DNA of 64,000 nt from Spirosoma utsteinense (GTDB taxonomy: Bacteria; Bacteroidota; Bacteroidia; Cytophagales; Spirosomataceae). Below are positions 51,805 through 62,100 of this stretch, one piece after another (positions within the stretch are counted from its first letter, which is position 1; every line of letters starts with the position of its first letter). The notes beneath the pieces were generated by a model. It saw nothing but the letters and a program-made list of their open reading frames with translations, ran no database searches and was not told the origin of the DNA. The stretch covers positions 62,001 through 126,000 of the forward strand of contig NZ_VFIA01000004.1 of NCBI RefSeq assembly GCF_014282275.1. The letters are read 5' to 3'. The translations under genes and the position numbers were made by a program.

Positions 51805-53058
51805 ATGAACCTGTTTCAAATCAGTTGGCGTAACCTGACCGACAAACCCCTGAGCAGTTTTCTGAGCGGCTTGCTTATGACGTTCGGTATCACGATCATT
51901 TCGCTGTTGCTGCTCCTCAATAAGCAACTGGACGATCAGTTTCGGAAGAATATAAAAGGTATCGATATGGTGGTGGGGGCTAAAGGAAGCCCGCTGCAGC
52001 TGATCCTGTCCAGCATTTACCAGATCGATTCACCGGTTGGGAATATTCCAATCGACGAGGCTGAACGGCTCACTCGTAACCCCATGATCAAAACCGCAAT
52101 TCCGCTGGCTATGGGTGACAACTACAAGTCGTTTCGAATTGTGGGTACGAACAAAAAATACCTGGATCATTTCGAGGCCACTGTTGGGCAGGGGCGTTTA
52201 TTTCAGCAGGATCTGGAGGTTGTTATCGGGCCACGGGTAGCCGAGGGAGCCGGGCTGAAACTGGGTGATACGTTCAGCGGTTCACATGGACTGGATCAGG
52301 ATGGCGAAGAACATGCCAACACGAAGTACAAAGTCGTTGGTCTCTTGAAGGCTACCAATACCGTTACAGACCAGCTAATTCTAACGCCCGTGTCGAGTGT
52401 CTGGGCCATCCACGAACATGGACACGGTAGCGCAGCGGCCGCAGCCGGGCCGGGTGTGGAGGGAGATGACCACGATGCGGAGGTTCATGAAGGGGAGGAA
52501 GCGCACGAAGAAGAACCTCGTGAGATTACCAGTATGCTCGTTAAGTTTCGGAACCCCATGGGAATGATGCTGGCCCGAGGCATCAATACAAATTCAAAGC
52601 TACAGGCCGCCTTACCTAATATTGAGATAAACCGGCTGTTCTCATTACTGGGTGTGGGCGTTGACACTCTCCGGGGATTGGCCATTGCCATTATGCTCAT
52701 TTCGGGGATCAGCGTGTTCGTTTCGCTCTACAACTCGCTGAAAGAACGGCGCTATGAAATGGCCCTGATGCTATCGATGGGAGCCACCCGGGCTCAACTG
52801 TTCGGTATGCTGCTGCTCGAAGGGTTAGTGCTGGCCCTGATTGGATTTGGATTGGGTGTGGTACTCAGCCGGATTGGCCTCTGGCTTTTTTCCTCAACAG
52901 TTTCGTCGGAGTATCATTACGACCTGTCGCAATTCAGTATCCTGCCCGAAGAATGGGTCTTGTTGGGCGTTGCTGTCCTGATCGGATTACTGGCTGCGGC
53001 CTTACCCGCCCTGGGCGTCTACCGCATGAATATCTCCCGGACACTGGCCGAGGATTGA
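51805..53058 (+). CDS. ABC transporter permease, FtsX/MacB-like, with a His/acidic insert
   Basis: Inner-membrane permease of 417 residues: one helix near the N-terminus (FLSGLLMTFGITIISLLLLL), a large extracytoplasmic domain (about 45-285), and three C-terminal helices with the FtsX signature (SLKERRYEMALMLSMGATRA). Residues about 205-245 are rich in His, Asp and Glu (HEHGHG, GDDHDAEVHEGEEAHEEE), which suggests metal binding. The partner ATPase, usually adjacent, is not in this window. Substrate unknown; metal or lipoprotein release are possibilities. Confidence 0.85.
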   Translation: MNLFQISWRNLTDKPLSSFLSGLLMTFGITIISLLLLLNKQLDDQFRKNIKGIDMVVGAKGSPLQLILSSIYQIDSPVGNIPIDEAERLTRNPMIKTAIPLAMGDNYKSFRIVGTNKKYLDHFEATVGQGRLFQQDLEVVIGPRVAEGAGLKLGDTFSGSHGLDQDGEEHANTKYKVVGLLKATNTVTDQLILTPVSSVWAIHEHGHGSAAAAAGPGVEGDDHDAEVHEGEEAHEEEPREITSMLVKFRNPMGMMLARGINTNSKLQAALPNIEINRLFSLLGVGVDTLRGLAIAIMLISGISVFVSLYNSLKERRYEMALMLSMGATRAQLFGMLLLEGLVLALIGFGLGVVLSRIGLWLFSSTVSSEYHYDLSQFSILPEEWVLLGVAVLIGLLAAALPALGVYRMNISRTLAED

Positions 53059-53179
53059 CGAAGGCTGTTGAAGACGCTAAGTGAAGCAGAAACGTTAGAT
53101 CAGTCCAAAGCCCTTATATTCATGAAACTAACTTCCTTGTCGTTTCAGGAAATCGCGAGGATAAACTTCCCTTAAACCC

Positions 53180-53518
53180 ATGCAGTTCATCAAGGGGCTC
53201 AATCAGCTACTCTATTTCCTGGTCGAATTAAGCATGTTCGTGTCATTGGGATATGCTGGCTTTCAAGTCAGCACTCATCCTTATGGAAAATACGTGGCTG
53301 CGGTTGGTTTGCCGTTGGTGGCCATTACCTTATGGGGCATATTCGCGGCTCCGCGGTCTACCTATCGCTTAGAACCTCTCTACCGCTCTTTATTTGCGCT
53401 AACCCTTTTCGCCCTCACCACCCTGCTATTGTACCGGACGGAGCATGTCCGCCTGGCAATTTTTTTCGGCGTCATGGCGCTGACGACTGAACTGCTGGCA
53501 CTAGTGTTGAAACAGTGA
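53180..53518 (+). CDS. YrdB-family (DUF2568-like) small membrane protein
   Basis: A 112-residue protein with four hydrophobic helices and conserved features of the YrdB family: GLNQLLYFLVELSMFVSLGY, then LPLVAITLWGIFAAPRS and a terminal helix. Function unknown. It lies 121 bases after the permease gene and is convergent with the DoxX-like gene. Confidence 0.75.
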   Translation: MQFIKGLNQLLYFLVELSMFVSLGYAGFQVSTHPYGKYVAAVGLPLVAITLWGIFAAPRSTYRLEPLYRSLFALTLFALTTLLLYRTEHVRLAIFFGVMALTTELLALVLKQ

Positions 53519-53567
53519 TGCACCCCTTTCTATGAATGAATGCCATTCTGGACAGGCATTAGGCGGC

Positions 53568-54014
53568 CTAAAGGCCAAAGTAGCCCGTCCAGCCAATAAA
53601 TAACAATTGAAGGGGCACACGAAACCACAGGTAGCTCAAACCTGGCCCTTCATGGGTGCCTTTCTGATAATCTATGCCCTTCAGGGCTGCATAGATGTTG
53701 GCTGGTAACAGCAACACAAAGAAGAGGATCAGCAAAATGGCCGTTGTTTCCCGGCTCGAAGTAACCAGGAGCCCAATGGCTGCGGCTACTTCGAGTACAC
53801 CGGTCAGATAAACAAGCCCTGTCCTGAACGGTATGACATCAGGCAACATCATAGTCATACCCTTCGTGAAGACGAAATGCCCCATAGCTGTAAACAGGAG
53901 CATAGCCGACATGGCCATGTTGCCAGCCAAGATCATGTTCCACTGATCAGTGACGAGGTATAACCCCAGAATCGATACCACGAAAGCCGCAATTAGAACA
54001 AGAAGTGGTTTCAC
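53568..54014 (-). CDS. DoxX-like membrane protein
   Basis: 148 residues with four hydrophobic segments: PLLVLIAAFVVSILGLYLV, MAMSAMLLFTAMGHFVF, GVLEVAAAIGLLVTS and AILLILFFVLLLPANIYAAL. The GHFVFTKGMTMMLPDVIP and TGVLEVAAAIG motifs match DoxX-like proteins. The family is linked to quinone or thiosulfate metabolism in some members, mostly without known function. It begins 55 bases after the receiver-cyclase gene on the same strand and may be the last gene of that operon. Confidence 0.75.
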   Translation of the reverse strand: MKPLLVLIAAFVVSILGLYLVTDQWNMILAGNMAMSAMLLFTAMGHFVFTKGMTMMLPDVIPFRTGLVYLTGVLEVAAAIGLLVTSSRETTAILLILFFVLLLPANIYAALKGIDYQKGTHEGPGLSYLWFRVPLQLLFIGWTGYFGL

Positions 54015-54068
54015 AACGATGGTCAGAATGACAACGTCACCGGAGAGCGACGCCGGGCGATCGACTGC

Positions 54069-55115
54069 TTATCCCAGCACATTGTAAATAACAACCGGAG
54101 CCGATTTATTTTTGAGCGTCACTTCGCCGATGCGTTCGCAGGTGAATGATTCGGCTATGTTTTGCTGTGCCAGTTCGCTGATAACAACCTGACCGGGACG
54201 GGCTACCGTCTGGAGCCGCTGGGCCATGTTAACGACATCACCGATAACGGTATAATCCAGACGTCGGAGCGTGCGGGAGCCAATATTACCCGAGACCATT
54301 TCGCCGGTGTTGATGCCAATGGCCACTTGTGGGTGGTAATCGGGATGGTTGGGCAAGGACGATTCGAGCGTGGCTATCTGCCCCCGAACACCCAGACCCG
54401 CTTCGATGGCGCGGTCCAGGTGATACTCGCCCCGGAAAACGGCCATGACAGCATCGCCCATAAACTTGTCGACATGTCCACTCTGGGCAATGATTTCTTT
54501 GACCATTACGTCGAAATAGCGGTTTACCAACTTCACGACGGTATCGGCCGATTCCCGCTCGGCAATGGCGGTGAAGCCGCAGATATCGATGAACATGACC
54601 GTTGCCTGCACCGTCTCGCTGGCCGAGAGGGAGGTTTCAAATTCGGCCCGGCTCATGAAGGCCAACACCGACTCATCGACGTACATGCGCAAAATGTCGT
54701 TTTCCTTGATGGCCTGTAACGTCTGCCGAAGCTGGATCACATAGTCCATCGTCTTCTGCATGGTTAACTCGAGATCTTCGAAATTAACGGGTTTGGTAAT
54801 GAAATCGAATGCGCCCCGGTTCATGGCGGTGCGGATGTTATCCATGTCGCCATACGCCGAGACGATGACCGATTTGAGCATCGGATTGGTCTCATGCAAT
54901 TTGACCAGTAACGTCAGCCCATCCATACCCGGCATATTAATGTCGGTCAGGACCATATCGATATCGGGGTGCTGTTCGAGAACAAGGAGAGCTTCTTCGC
55001 CGTCGTTGGCGAATACGAACTCGTATTTCTTTTCCCGAATCTGCCGTCGGAATTTTTGTTTGATCAGCAGTTCGAGGTCGGTTTCGTCGTCGACGACCAG
55101 TATTTTAGCCTTCAT
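54069..55115 (-). CDS. Response regulator with class III adenylate cyclase output domain
   Basis: 348 residues. Receiver domain 1-120: acidic pocket VVDDETD, phospho-acceptor Asp58 ([11 protein letters not shown]) and conserved Lys (FITKPV, near 108). Cyclase domain about 165-348: metal-binding Asp177 ([11 protein letters not shown]) and Asp221 ([11 protein letters not shown]), adenine-selecting Lys217 and Thr289, and the transition-state pair Asn296 and Arg300 ([11 protein letters not shown]). All catalytic residues are present; the Lys/Thr pair predicts cAMP rather than cGMP. The ATG overlaps the stop of the preceding receiver gene (ATGA). Probably activated by the neighbouring kinases. Confidence 0.93.
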   Translation of the reverse strand: MKAKILVVDDETDLELLIKQKFRRQIREKKYEFVFANDGEEALLVLEQHPDIDMVLTDINMPGMDGLTLLVKLHETNPMLKSVIVSAYGDMDNIRTAMNRGAFDFITKPVNFEDLELTMQKTMDYVIQLRQTLQAIKENDILRMYVDESVLAFMSRAEFETSLSASETVQATVMFIDICGFTAIAERESADTVVKLVNRYFDVMVKEIIAQSGHVDKFMGDAVMAVFRGEYHLDRAIEAGLGVRGQIATLESSLPNHPDYHPQVAIGINTGEMVSGNIGSRTLRRLDYTVIGDVVNMAQRLQTVARPGQVVISELAQQNIAESFTCERIGEVTLKNKSAPVVIYNVLG

Positions 55116-55489
55116 ACTACGCTGCGAAGTTTTTGTTTCAGAACCGCAAAATCGAGCGGTTTCGTCAGAAAATCGTTGGCCCCCAAGTCAACGGCCTGTT
55201 GCTGCGACTGGGGATCGCCATAGGCTGTAATCATCATGACAATGGGTGGTGGAGGGGCGTTGAAACCAGAGCGAATATGCCGCAGGAGTTCAAATCCGCT
55301 CATACCCGGCATATTGATATCCGACAGGATCAGGATAATCTCGGAGGCATGACCATCAAGATAGGCTAAAGCGTCTTCCCCGGAATTGGCAAACGCCAGT
55401 TCAAATTCTCCGTTTCGGATTTCCCGCCGGAATCGTTGTTCGAAAAGGTCTTTTACGTCGATTTCGTCGTCAACAACTAAAATTTTCAT
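55112..55489 (-). CDS. Single-domain response regulator
   Basis: Stand-alone receiver of about 125 residues from [11 protein letters not shown] (ATG 55489; a start at 55507 is also in frame). It has the acidic pair DDE, the phospho-acceptor Asp in [13 protein letters not shown], the switch Thr in MMITAYGD and Lys in DFLTKPLDF. No output domain. It resembles the receiver of the next gene ([20 protein letters not shown] versus [20 protein letters not shown]), suggesting duplication. Likely a phosphate shuttle or sink between the kinases and the cyclase. Confidence 0.93.
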   Translation of the reverse strand: MKILVVDDEIDVKDLFEQRFRREIRNGEFELAFANSGEDALAYLDGHASEIILILSDINMPGMSGFELLRHIRSGFNAPPPPIVMMITAYGDPQSQQQAVDLGANDFLTKPLDFAVLKQKLRSVV

Positions 55490-55538
55490 ATTGGTCAAGT
55501 TCGTCAAAGATAACTCGTTTAGTCACTAAGTAAGCTTG

Positions 55539-57626
55539 TCAGACAGGCAGTGTAATCACAAACGAAGTGCCTTCTCCGTCGCGGCTTTCAACGGTCATCG
55601 AGCCTGTATGCCCCTTTGTAACGATGTCGTAGGCCAGCGACAAGCCCAAGCCAGTACCTTCGCCTGTGGGCTTAGTGGTAAAGAAAGGCTGGAAGATCTT
55701 CTGCTTTACCAGGTCAGGCATGCCCGTACCGGTATCGGTAATGTGAATCGCCACGGTAGAGCCTGTACGTTTGGTCCGTACGGCTACCGTGGGCCTGTAA
55801 GACTGATCCTGCTGCCCATTTTTCTGCCGTTGTTGTACCGCGTAAAACGCATTGTTGAACAGGTTAAGCAATACCCGGCCAATATCCTGCGAAACCACGT
55901 TGATCTTGCCCACGGCCGGGTCGAAATCTGTAATCAGCTCGGCATTTACAGTTTTATCCTTAGCCCGCAGCCCATGATAAGCCAGCCGCAGGTACTCGTC
56001 GGCCAACGCGTTCAAATCGGTCGGTTCGCGCTGACCGGTGCTGGTACGGCTGTGTTGCAGCATACTCCGCACGATACCGGAAGCCCGCTGTCCGTGATGA
56101 CCGATTTTCTGAAGATTTTGCGCCAGATCGGTGAGCAACTCTGTTTCCAGTTCTGTATCGCGCTCCGGTTTTTGCTGTTCCTCCATCAATTCATCGACCA
56201 ATTCGACCGAGACTTCTGCGAAGTTGTTGACGAAGTTGAGGGGGTTCTGTATCTCATGGGCAATACCCGCTGTCAGTTCGCCCAGAGAGGCCATTTTCTC
56301 CGACTGAACAAGCTGGTTCTGAGCCGCCTGCAGTTCAGCCTGTTGTTGTCGAAGCTGTTCGTTAGCCTGCTGCTGTCGGCGGTAGCTGCGCCATAATACA
56401 ATGGCTACTATTCCCACCAAGGCCAGACCAATTAGCGCGCTGACAAGCCACTGGCGCTGCCGCCGATCGGCTTCTGCCTGCAACGCTGCCTGAGCCTGCC
56501 GTTCGGCGGTCAGGGTGTTCTGCTGTAATAGAGCCAACTGCTGCTGGGTCTGCCTGCCAGACAGGGTGTCATTGTAGGCAGCATTCAGCTCCCGAAACCG
56601 GTAGGCTTCCCGGTAGTTATTTTTTAGCGCGTAGGCCTTTGCCAATACGTCGCTGGCATCGCGGGTCACTTCTTTATAGCCAATATGACGACTCAGGTTC
56701 CAGCTACGCCGGCCGTAATAAATAGCGCTGTCGGCTTCCGACAGTTGCAGGTGAGCGCGACCAAGAACCGTATAGGTCCAGGACACGACCTCATAACCAC
56801 CCCTGGCCAGCATGACCCGTAACGCCTGACGGCCCAGTTGCAAGGCCTGCTCCGTATGGCCTTGCTGCACTTCAACGGCTGCCAGATTACTTTCGGCTTC
56901 GGCCTGGAGCCCTTCGTTGCCCAGGCGTTGCGCCAAACGGATCGCTTTATTATAGTACCGGGTCGCTTTTTTGAGATCACCCTGGTTTCGGTAAAGTTCA
57001 CCTATACCATTTAACAGGCGGGAAATGGACGACTCCTGCCCCGTCTGCTGGTGTAGGTCGAGGGCTGCTGTATAATACCGCAATGCCTGTTCATAGTCAC
57101 CGAGCAGGTTGTAGAGCATGGCCAGCCGACCTGTTGTTTGCCGTAACAGGAGCGGGTCGTTTAGTTGCCTGGCCAGTTTCAGGCATTGCAGGCCTGTAGA
57201 AAGAGCGGCTACATAATTGCCCCGGTTGGTATCAATCCAGCCTAGTTGCCCCATTACACGCGCCACACCCAGCCGATTGCCTAGCTGCTCAAACTTTTGG
57301 CGGGCCTGCCTCAGGTACTGCTCGGCCGTAGCGTAATCAGTTCGGCCACCATACGCTACTCCTAATGCAAACAGGGCATTGGCTTCGCCCAGCGGGTAAT
57401 GCAGTTTTTGCGCTATTAGCTGCGCATCATGCGCCAGCTGCATTGCCTGGATATAATCGTCGGAACGAAGGGCATCCGAAAGAGCGGTCATGTTGTTGAC
57501 CCGATTTGTATCTGCCTTCGGATGGGTGGCCAGCCAGGCCCGCAGGCTGTCGGCAGACGGCTGTGCCTGCAACGAAGCCGTTGTCAATACCACCAGTAAG
57601 ACCAGTTGAGCAAATCGTATTATCAT
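55539..57626 (-). CDS. Sensor histidine kinase with periplasmic tetratricopeptide repeats
   Basis: 695 residues. A signal peptide ([20 protein letters not shown]) precedes about seven TPR units (60-330; for example [38 protein letters not shown]). One membrane helix ([20 protein letters not shown]) and a Gln-rich coiled coil follow, then the HisKA-like domain with His457 in [12 protein letters not shown], and an ATPase domain with NAFYAV (N box), DTGTGMP (G1) and [15 protein letters not shown] (G2). The kinase half is nearly identical to the neighbouring kinase. It probably senses a protein or envelope signal through its TPR domain. Confidence 0.93.
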   Translation of the reverse strand: MIIRFAQLVLLVVLTTASLQAQPSADSLRAWLATHPKADTNRVNNMTALSDALRSDDYIQAMQLAHDAQLIAQKLHYPLGEANALFALGVAYGGRTDYATAEQYLRQARQKFEQLGNRLGVARVMGQLGWIDTNRGNYVAALSTGLQCLKLARQLNDPLLLRQTTGRLAMLYNLLGDYEQALRYYTAALDLHQQTGQESSISRLLNGIGELYRNQGDLKKATRYYNKAIRLAQRLGNEGLQAEAESNLAAVEVQQGHTEQALQLGRQALRVMLARGGYEVVSWTYTVLGRAHLQLSEADSAIYYGRRSWNLSRHIGYKEVTRDASDVLAKAYALKNNYREAYRFRELNAAYNDTLSGRQTQQQLALLQQNTLTAERQAQAALQAEADRRQRQWLVSALIGLALVGIVAIVLWRSYRRQQQANEQLRQQQAELQAAQNQLVQSEKMASLGELTAGIAHEIQNPLNFVNNFAEVSVELVDELMEEQQKPERDTELETELLTDLAQNLQKIGHHGQRASGIVRSMLQHSRTSTGQREPTDLNALADEYLRLAYHGLRAKDKTVNAELITDFDPAVGKINVVSQDIGRVLLNLFNNAFYAVQQRQKNGQQDQSYRPTVAVRTKRTGSTVAIHITDTGTGMPDLVKQKIFQPFFTTKPTGEGTGLGLSLAYDIVTKGHTGSMTVESRDGEGTSFVITLPV

Positions 57627-57682
57627 AACAGAACGATCACCAGAAGTAGCAAGATACCAAGGGGATGGCCGATAGAATCATG

Positions 57683-59071
57683 TTAAGCTGGTAGCTTGAT
57701 AATAAATGTGGTGCCTTCGCCTTCCCGGCTCTCCACCTGCAGCGTACCATTATGCCCTTTCGTAACAATATCGTAGGCCAGCGACAAGCCCAGACCCGTT
57801 CCCTCGCCAGTAGGTTTGGTAGTAAAGAACGGTTGAAAAATTCGTGTTTGAAGCTCTTCGGGAATACCAGTACCATTGTCGGTCACCATAATCCTGGCCT
57901 GTCCGTTCTCACAGCGGGTCTGCACGCGAACGGCAGGCTGGTAAAGGGCTGGGCTCGTTGATGAGCCTGCTTGTTTCTGGCGCTGCTGAACGGCGTAAAA
58001 GGCGTTCGTGAACAGGTTCAACAGCACCCGTCCCAGATCCTGGGGAATCAGGCTGATAAGGCCAAGCGACGGGTCGAGGTCGGTGGAGAAAGTAGCATTA
58101 AAGGTTTTGTCCTTGGCGCGCAATCCATGGTAAGCCAGCCGCAGGTACTCGTCGGCCAGCGCGTTCAAATCGGTCGGTTCGCGTTGCCCGCTGCTGGCCC
58201 GCGAATGCTGGAGCATGCCGCGCACGATGGACGATGCCCGCCCGCCGTGGTGGGTTATCTTCTGGAGGTTCTGTTTGAGGTCGGCCAGGAGTTCGGCTTC
58301 CAGCTCCGGATCGCGCTCCGGTTTTTGCTGCTCATCGGCCAGTTCGTCGATCAACTCGACCGACACTTCCGAGAAGTTGTTGACAAAGTTGAGGGGGTTC
58401 TGGATTTCATGAGCGATACCCGCTGTCAGTTCGCCCAGAGAAGCCATTTTCTCCGACTGAACAAGCTGGTTCTGCGTGATTCGCAATTCTGCCAGGGCGT
58501 GCTCCAGTTCTTCTTTTTGCTGGGTAATTTCGGCTGTCCGTTCGGCTACCAGTGCTTCCAGTTCGGCTTTGCGGGCTTCGATTTCACGTCGCTTTTCGGC
58601 CTCCTTTTCGCGTTCGACCGATTCGTTGGCCAGGGCTTTTTTCTGCCTCGTTGCGATGATGATGAACGTGATGAGCCAGATAACGGAGAACGCCATGGCC
58701 GATCCGATGTAGTCATCATACTCCTCCCGGAAGGTTGGCACTACCGACTTCATCAGCTCGCTCAGAAACGCCATGACCATGAACGGTCCTACGGCCAGCA
58801 ACAGCGTCCGGGCGGGTTTGAAATCGTTGATCAGCCAGACGGTGTAGGCGATAATGGCACCAAAGCCTGCCCAGAGCCACCCGGTCGAGAGATCGTCTAT
58901 CCCAAAAATAGCGCCTATCCCGAACAGAATACCCACACCGGCCCAGGCTTTCCTCAGCACCTGATCCCACCGGGGAGTTCGATTCGGGGTATCTAAAAAC
59001 TTACGCAGGTATTGAATACTGAGAGCACACAAAATAAGTGCTCCAATGCCTTCTGGTGTTGAAAATTTCAT
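57683..59071 (-). CDS. Sensor histidine kinase with membrane-embedded N-terminus
   Basis: 462 residues. Four or five hydrophobic helices fill residues 8-140 (GALILCALSIQYL, GWLWAGFGAIIAYTVWLI, AFSVIWLITFIIIA), with short loops, so the signal is probably sensed in or near the membrane. A charged coiled coil (145-200) leads to the phosphorylated His221 in [12 protein letters not shown], then N, G1 (DNGTGIP) and G2 ([15 protein letters not shown]) boxes. The kinase part is a close paralogue of the next gene. It lies 56 bases before that gene. Confidence 0.93.
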   Translation of the reverse strand: MKFSTPEGIGALILCALSIQYLRKFLDTPNRTPRWDQVLRKAWAGVGILFGIGAIFGIDDLSTGWLWAGFGAIIAYTVWLINDFKPARTLLLAVGPFMVMAFLSELMKSVVPTFREEYDDYIGSAMAFSVIWLITFIIIATRQKKALANESVEREKEAEKRREIEARKAELEALVAERTAEITQQKEELEHALAELRITQNQLVQSEKMASLGELTAGIAHEIQNPLNFVNNFSEVSVELIDELADEQQKPERDPELEAELLADLKQNLQKITHHGGRASSIVRGMLQHSRASSGQREPTDLNALADEYLRLAYHGLRAKDKTFNATFSTDLDPSLGLISLIPQDLGRVLLNLFTNAFYAVQQRQKQAGSSTSPALYQPAVRVQTRCENGQARIMVTDNGTGIPEELQTRIFQPFFTTKPTGEGTGLGLSLAYDIVTKGHNGTLQVESREGEGTTFIIKLPA

Positions 59072-59169
59072 GCGTGGCCACGGAGGGTTCAGTATGGAAT
59101 GTGCATGCGCAAGATACAGTTATCTCCGTGATGAGGAAATATACTTACCGATTGGCTCCCGGCCAGTTG

Positions 59170-62100
59170 TCAGGTAGCTGGCGACGGGGTAGTTTGTTTG
59201 GCCAGTAGTTCATTCTGGCGCCTGATACGGCCCGATAAGCTGCGGACAATGCTGCGCAGCACCTCGCCCCGCTCTTCCATCAGGTCGAAAAAATCGTCCT
59301 GATCCAGCCGCAACAGCCGTACATCGCTACTCACTTCGGCGGTAGCCGACCGGGATTCGGTATCCAGCAGCGCCAGCTCGCCAAAGAAATCACCCCGACC
59401 AAAACGAGCCAGTTCGGTATTGCCATCACGGATGCTGACTTCACCGGCGTAAATAACATACATACCCGTGCCGAGGTCGCCTTTTGTGAAAATGGTGCTG
59501 CCTGCCTGGTAAGCTTCCTCCTTCATGATCGGTGTGATGCTGGCCAACACATTTTCGGGTGTTTGCGAAAACAGGCTGGTGTGTGCCAGTAGCAGCACGC
59601 GGTCGTAGTCAGAAATCTGGTTTTGACTGTCGGTTGGATGCGTCATGAGCAGCGGAGAGAAAGCACGGGATTGGGATAGTAGTGATTGCCGGGCCAGCAA
59701 CGCATCGGCAGCCGATAAACTGCGCAGTACGGTACTGACAGTCCAGGCCGAAAAAACAGTCTCGCCGGTACGTAGAATAAATGTCCGGATGGGTTCCGGC
59801 TCTGCAAAGGGACCAAGCTCAACGTCCAGCATCCGTACCCGTTCGGGCAGGGGCAGGTCATCGATGAGCACCTGCATCGTCTGGTAAACGTTTCTGGGAA
59901 TCAGGTTGTCTAGAAGTTCGAGCGAGTTGGCGCGTCGCTCACGAGCCGGATGGCCTACGCCCAGCCGTGCCCCGGTGATGGTTTCAGAATCGTATAACTG
60001 GGTGAGCACATCGAACAGACGCTGCAACAATACCGTCAGTTCATAATCGAGCGTATCGGCCAGATCGGGATCGGTCAGGCTACCATGCAGGAGCCGCTGC
60101 GCCAGTGAGATTTCGTTGTCCAGCAGAATCCGAAACAGAACATCGTCGGCCGATTCGTTGGGGAACCGGCGAAGTGCCCGCAAGGCTGCCCCCCGGATGG
60201 TCAGGTCCGCCTGACTGGCCAGCTCGTTCAACAAACGACGGCTTTCGGCCGTGCGGATCGTGCCGCAGATACCCGCAATGCGTTCGGTCAGCAGGCGATT
60301 TGTGGTGGCAAGCGCAGCCCGCATCGCCGGAACGATATCTTCGCCACGTGTTTTCAAGGCGTTGACCACCGTTCGGCCGATATGGGTATCGGTTAGGTGA
60401 GCCACCATAAACCGGGTCAGCTCCGGGTCTGGCAATCGGCCGGCGGCTGTAATGGCGGCTTTGGCCAGGGTTGCATCCGGGCTCTTTAGCCGCTGGTTGA
60501 CCACCGATGCGTAGTCGACGAGCTGTAGCACGCCAATTAGCTTCAGCGCAATTTGCTGGGGTAGCGGTTCCGGGTTATTAATGAGTCCGGTCAGGCTGTG
60601 TCGACCGGCCAGATCGCGGGGGTTCAATTCCAGAACCCCCCTGATGGCACCCTGCCGCACGCTTAGATCGGTGTGATTGAGTAGGGGTGCCAGTTCGCCC
60701 GGTTCGGCACTGATCCGGCGACCGAGCAGATAAGCAGCCTGTTCGCGCAGGACTGGTTCTGTATCGGTCAGGGCAACATGGGTCAACTGCCGAACCGGAA
60801 TGGCCTGGTCATGATCGGTCAGTAACGCCAGCGTTCGTCGCCGTACGGTTGAATCGGGATGGAGCAGCAACGTTGGTAGCTGTGGTGTCAGCTCGCGGGG
60901 GCTATGGGTACCGAGCCAGCCCAGCGCGGCTACCACATCGGTCACTTTATCACTGTTGAGCTGCCGGAGCATGGTCGTTTTGGCGGCTGTTGGCATCGCC
61001 AGTTGATCGCGTTCCAGGAACCGCCGGCCAATAGCGTCGTTCAACTCATGCATGTAGTGGCGGTAGGTCTTGCGCAGGAGGTAAAAAGCACCACCCAAAA
61101 GCATGAGCCAGACGAATGGTACCCAAACCCCAAGGGTAGGATGGTTATGCATAGCCCAGATCAGCAGACCGGCCAATCCCAGACCCAGCGGCTCATACAA
61201 TCCTTTGGCCAGCGTATGGCCTTTCAGCCGCTGCGGGGGCGATAAAGGCTGAAACAGGACCAGAAACACGGGGTCGAACAACGACCGGCGCACGACCTCG
61301 AAGACAAGGTACAGGATACAGAAATAGACGAGCAGCACGGTTTCTTCGGCCCCGACCCGGTTCATCACGATGAGACCGACCAGACCTGCCAGCGCTACCA
61401 ACGGCAACAGCAACAGCGACCGACGTACTCCGAATTTATCGAGCAGCGCGCCGGACAGCAGTAACTTGACCAGCATAGCCAACCCGTAAGTCAGCGCCAG
61501 TATGTAGCTGACATATTTGATCACATCGGACTGATCGTGGAACCGGTGCTTTACATTAATGAAAAAGTTGTACTCGATTTCAATAGCAACGGCTGCCAGA
61601 GCCGCCATACTGAGACACATCAGAAAAATAAGGTTACTACCGCCAAACTGTTGCCCTACAAACCGGGATGGCTCACGTCGAACGGCCCGCGCTGGCCGGT
61701 GGGCCGCGTGAACCTCGTGGGATTGTACGGTGAGCTGAAGCGCGTAATAGGCGGCCAGGAAGGCGCCGAACGCAACCAGTACCAGGATCAGAATGCCCGT
61801 ATGGGCGTGTACGAAAGCAGCCAGGATAGCCCCCAGTGCTTTGGCAGGCATATCGCCCGAACTGATGACACTGAACAGCCGCTTGCTCTGCCGGGTGTCG
61901 AACACCACCGCCGACACGCCCCAGAACTCAAGGTTCGTGAGCAGATAGACGACCCGATAACCGACCATGATAGCTACAGCAGCCGCTACCGAGTGGCCGT
62001 ATACGACGAAGAGGCCGACCACAACAGTCATGGCCACAACCGTTAGCAGCACCCGTGTGGCTAAATGGCTTAGTAACAGGTGGTGCTCATAGTACCCATA

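Noticed and set aside
55536..56396. Plus-strand open frame opposite the TPR kinase
   Set aside because: Shadow of the kinase catalytic domain; the same type of frame appears opposite the paralogous kinase.
57971..58996. Long plus-strand open frame of about 340 codons opposite the histidine kinase gene
   Set aside because: It is the mirror of a real, domain-bearing gene; its translation has no recognisable domain and arises from codon bias in a GC-balanced gene.
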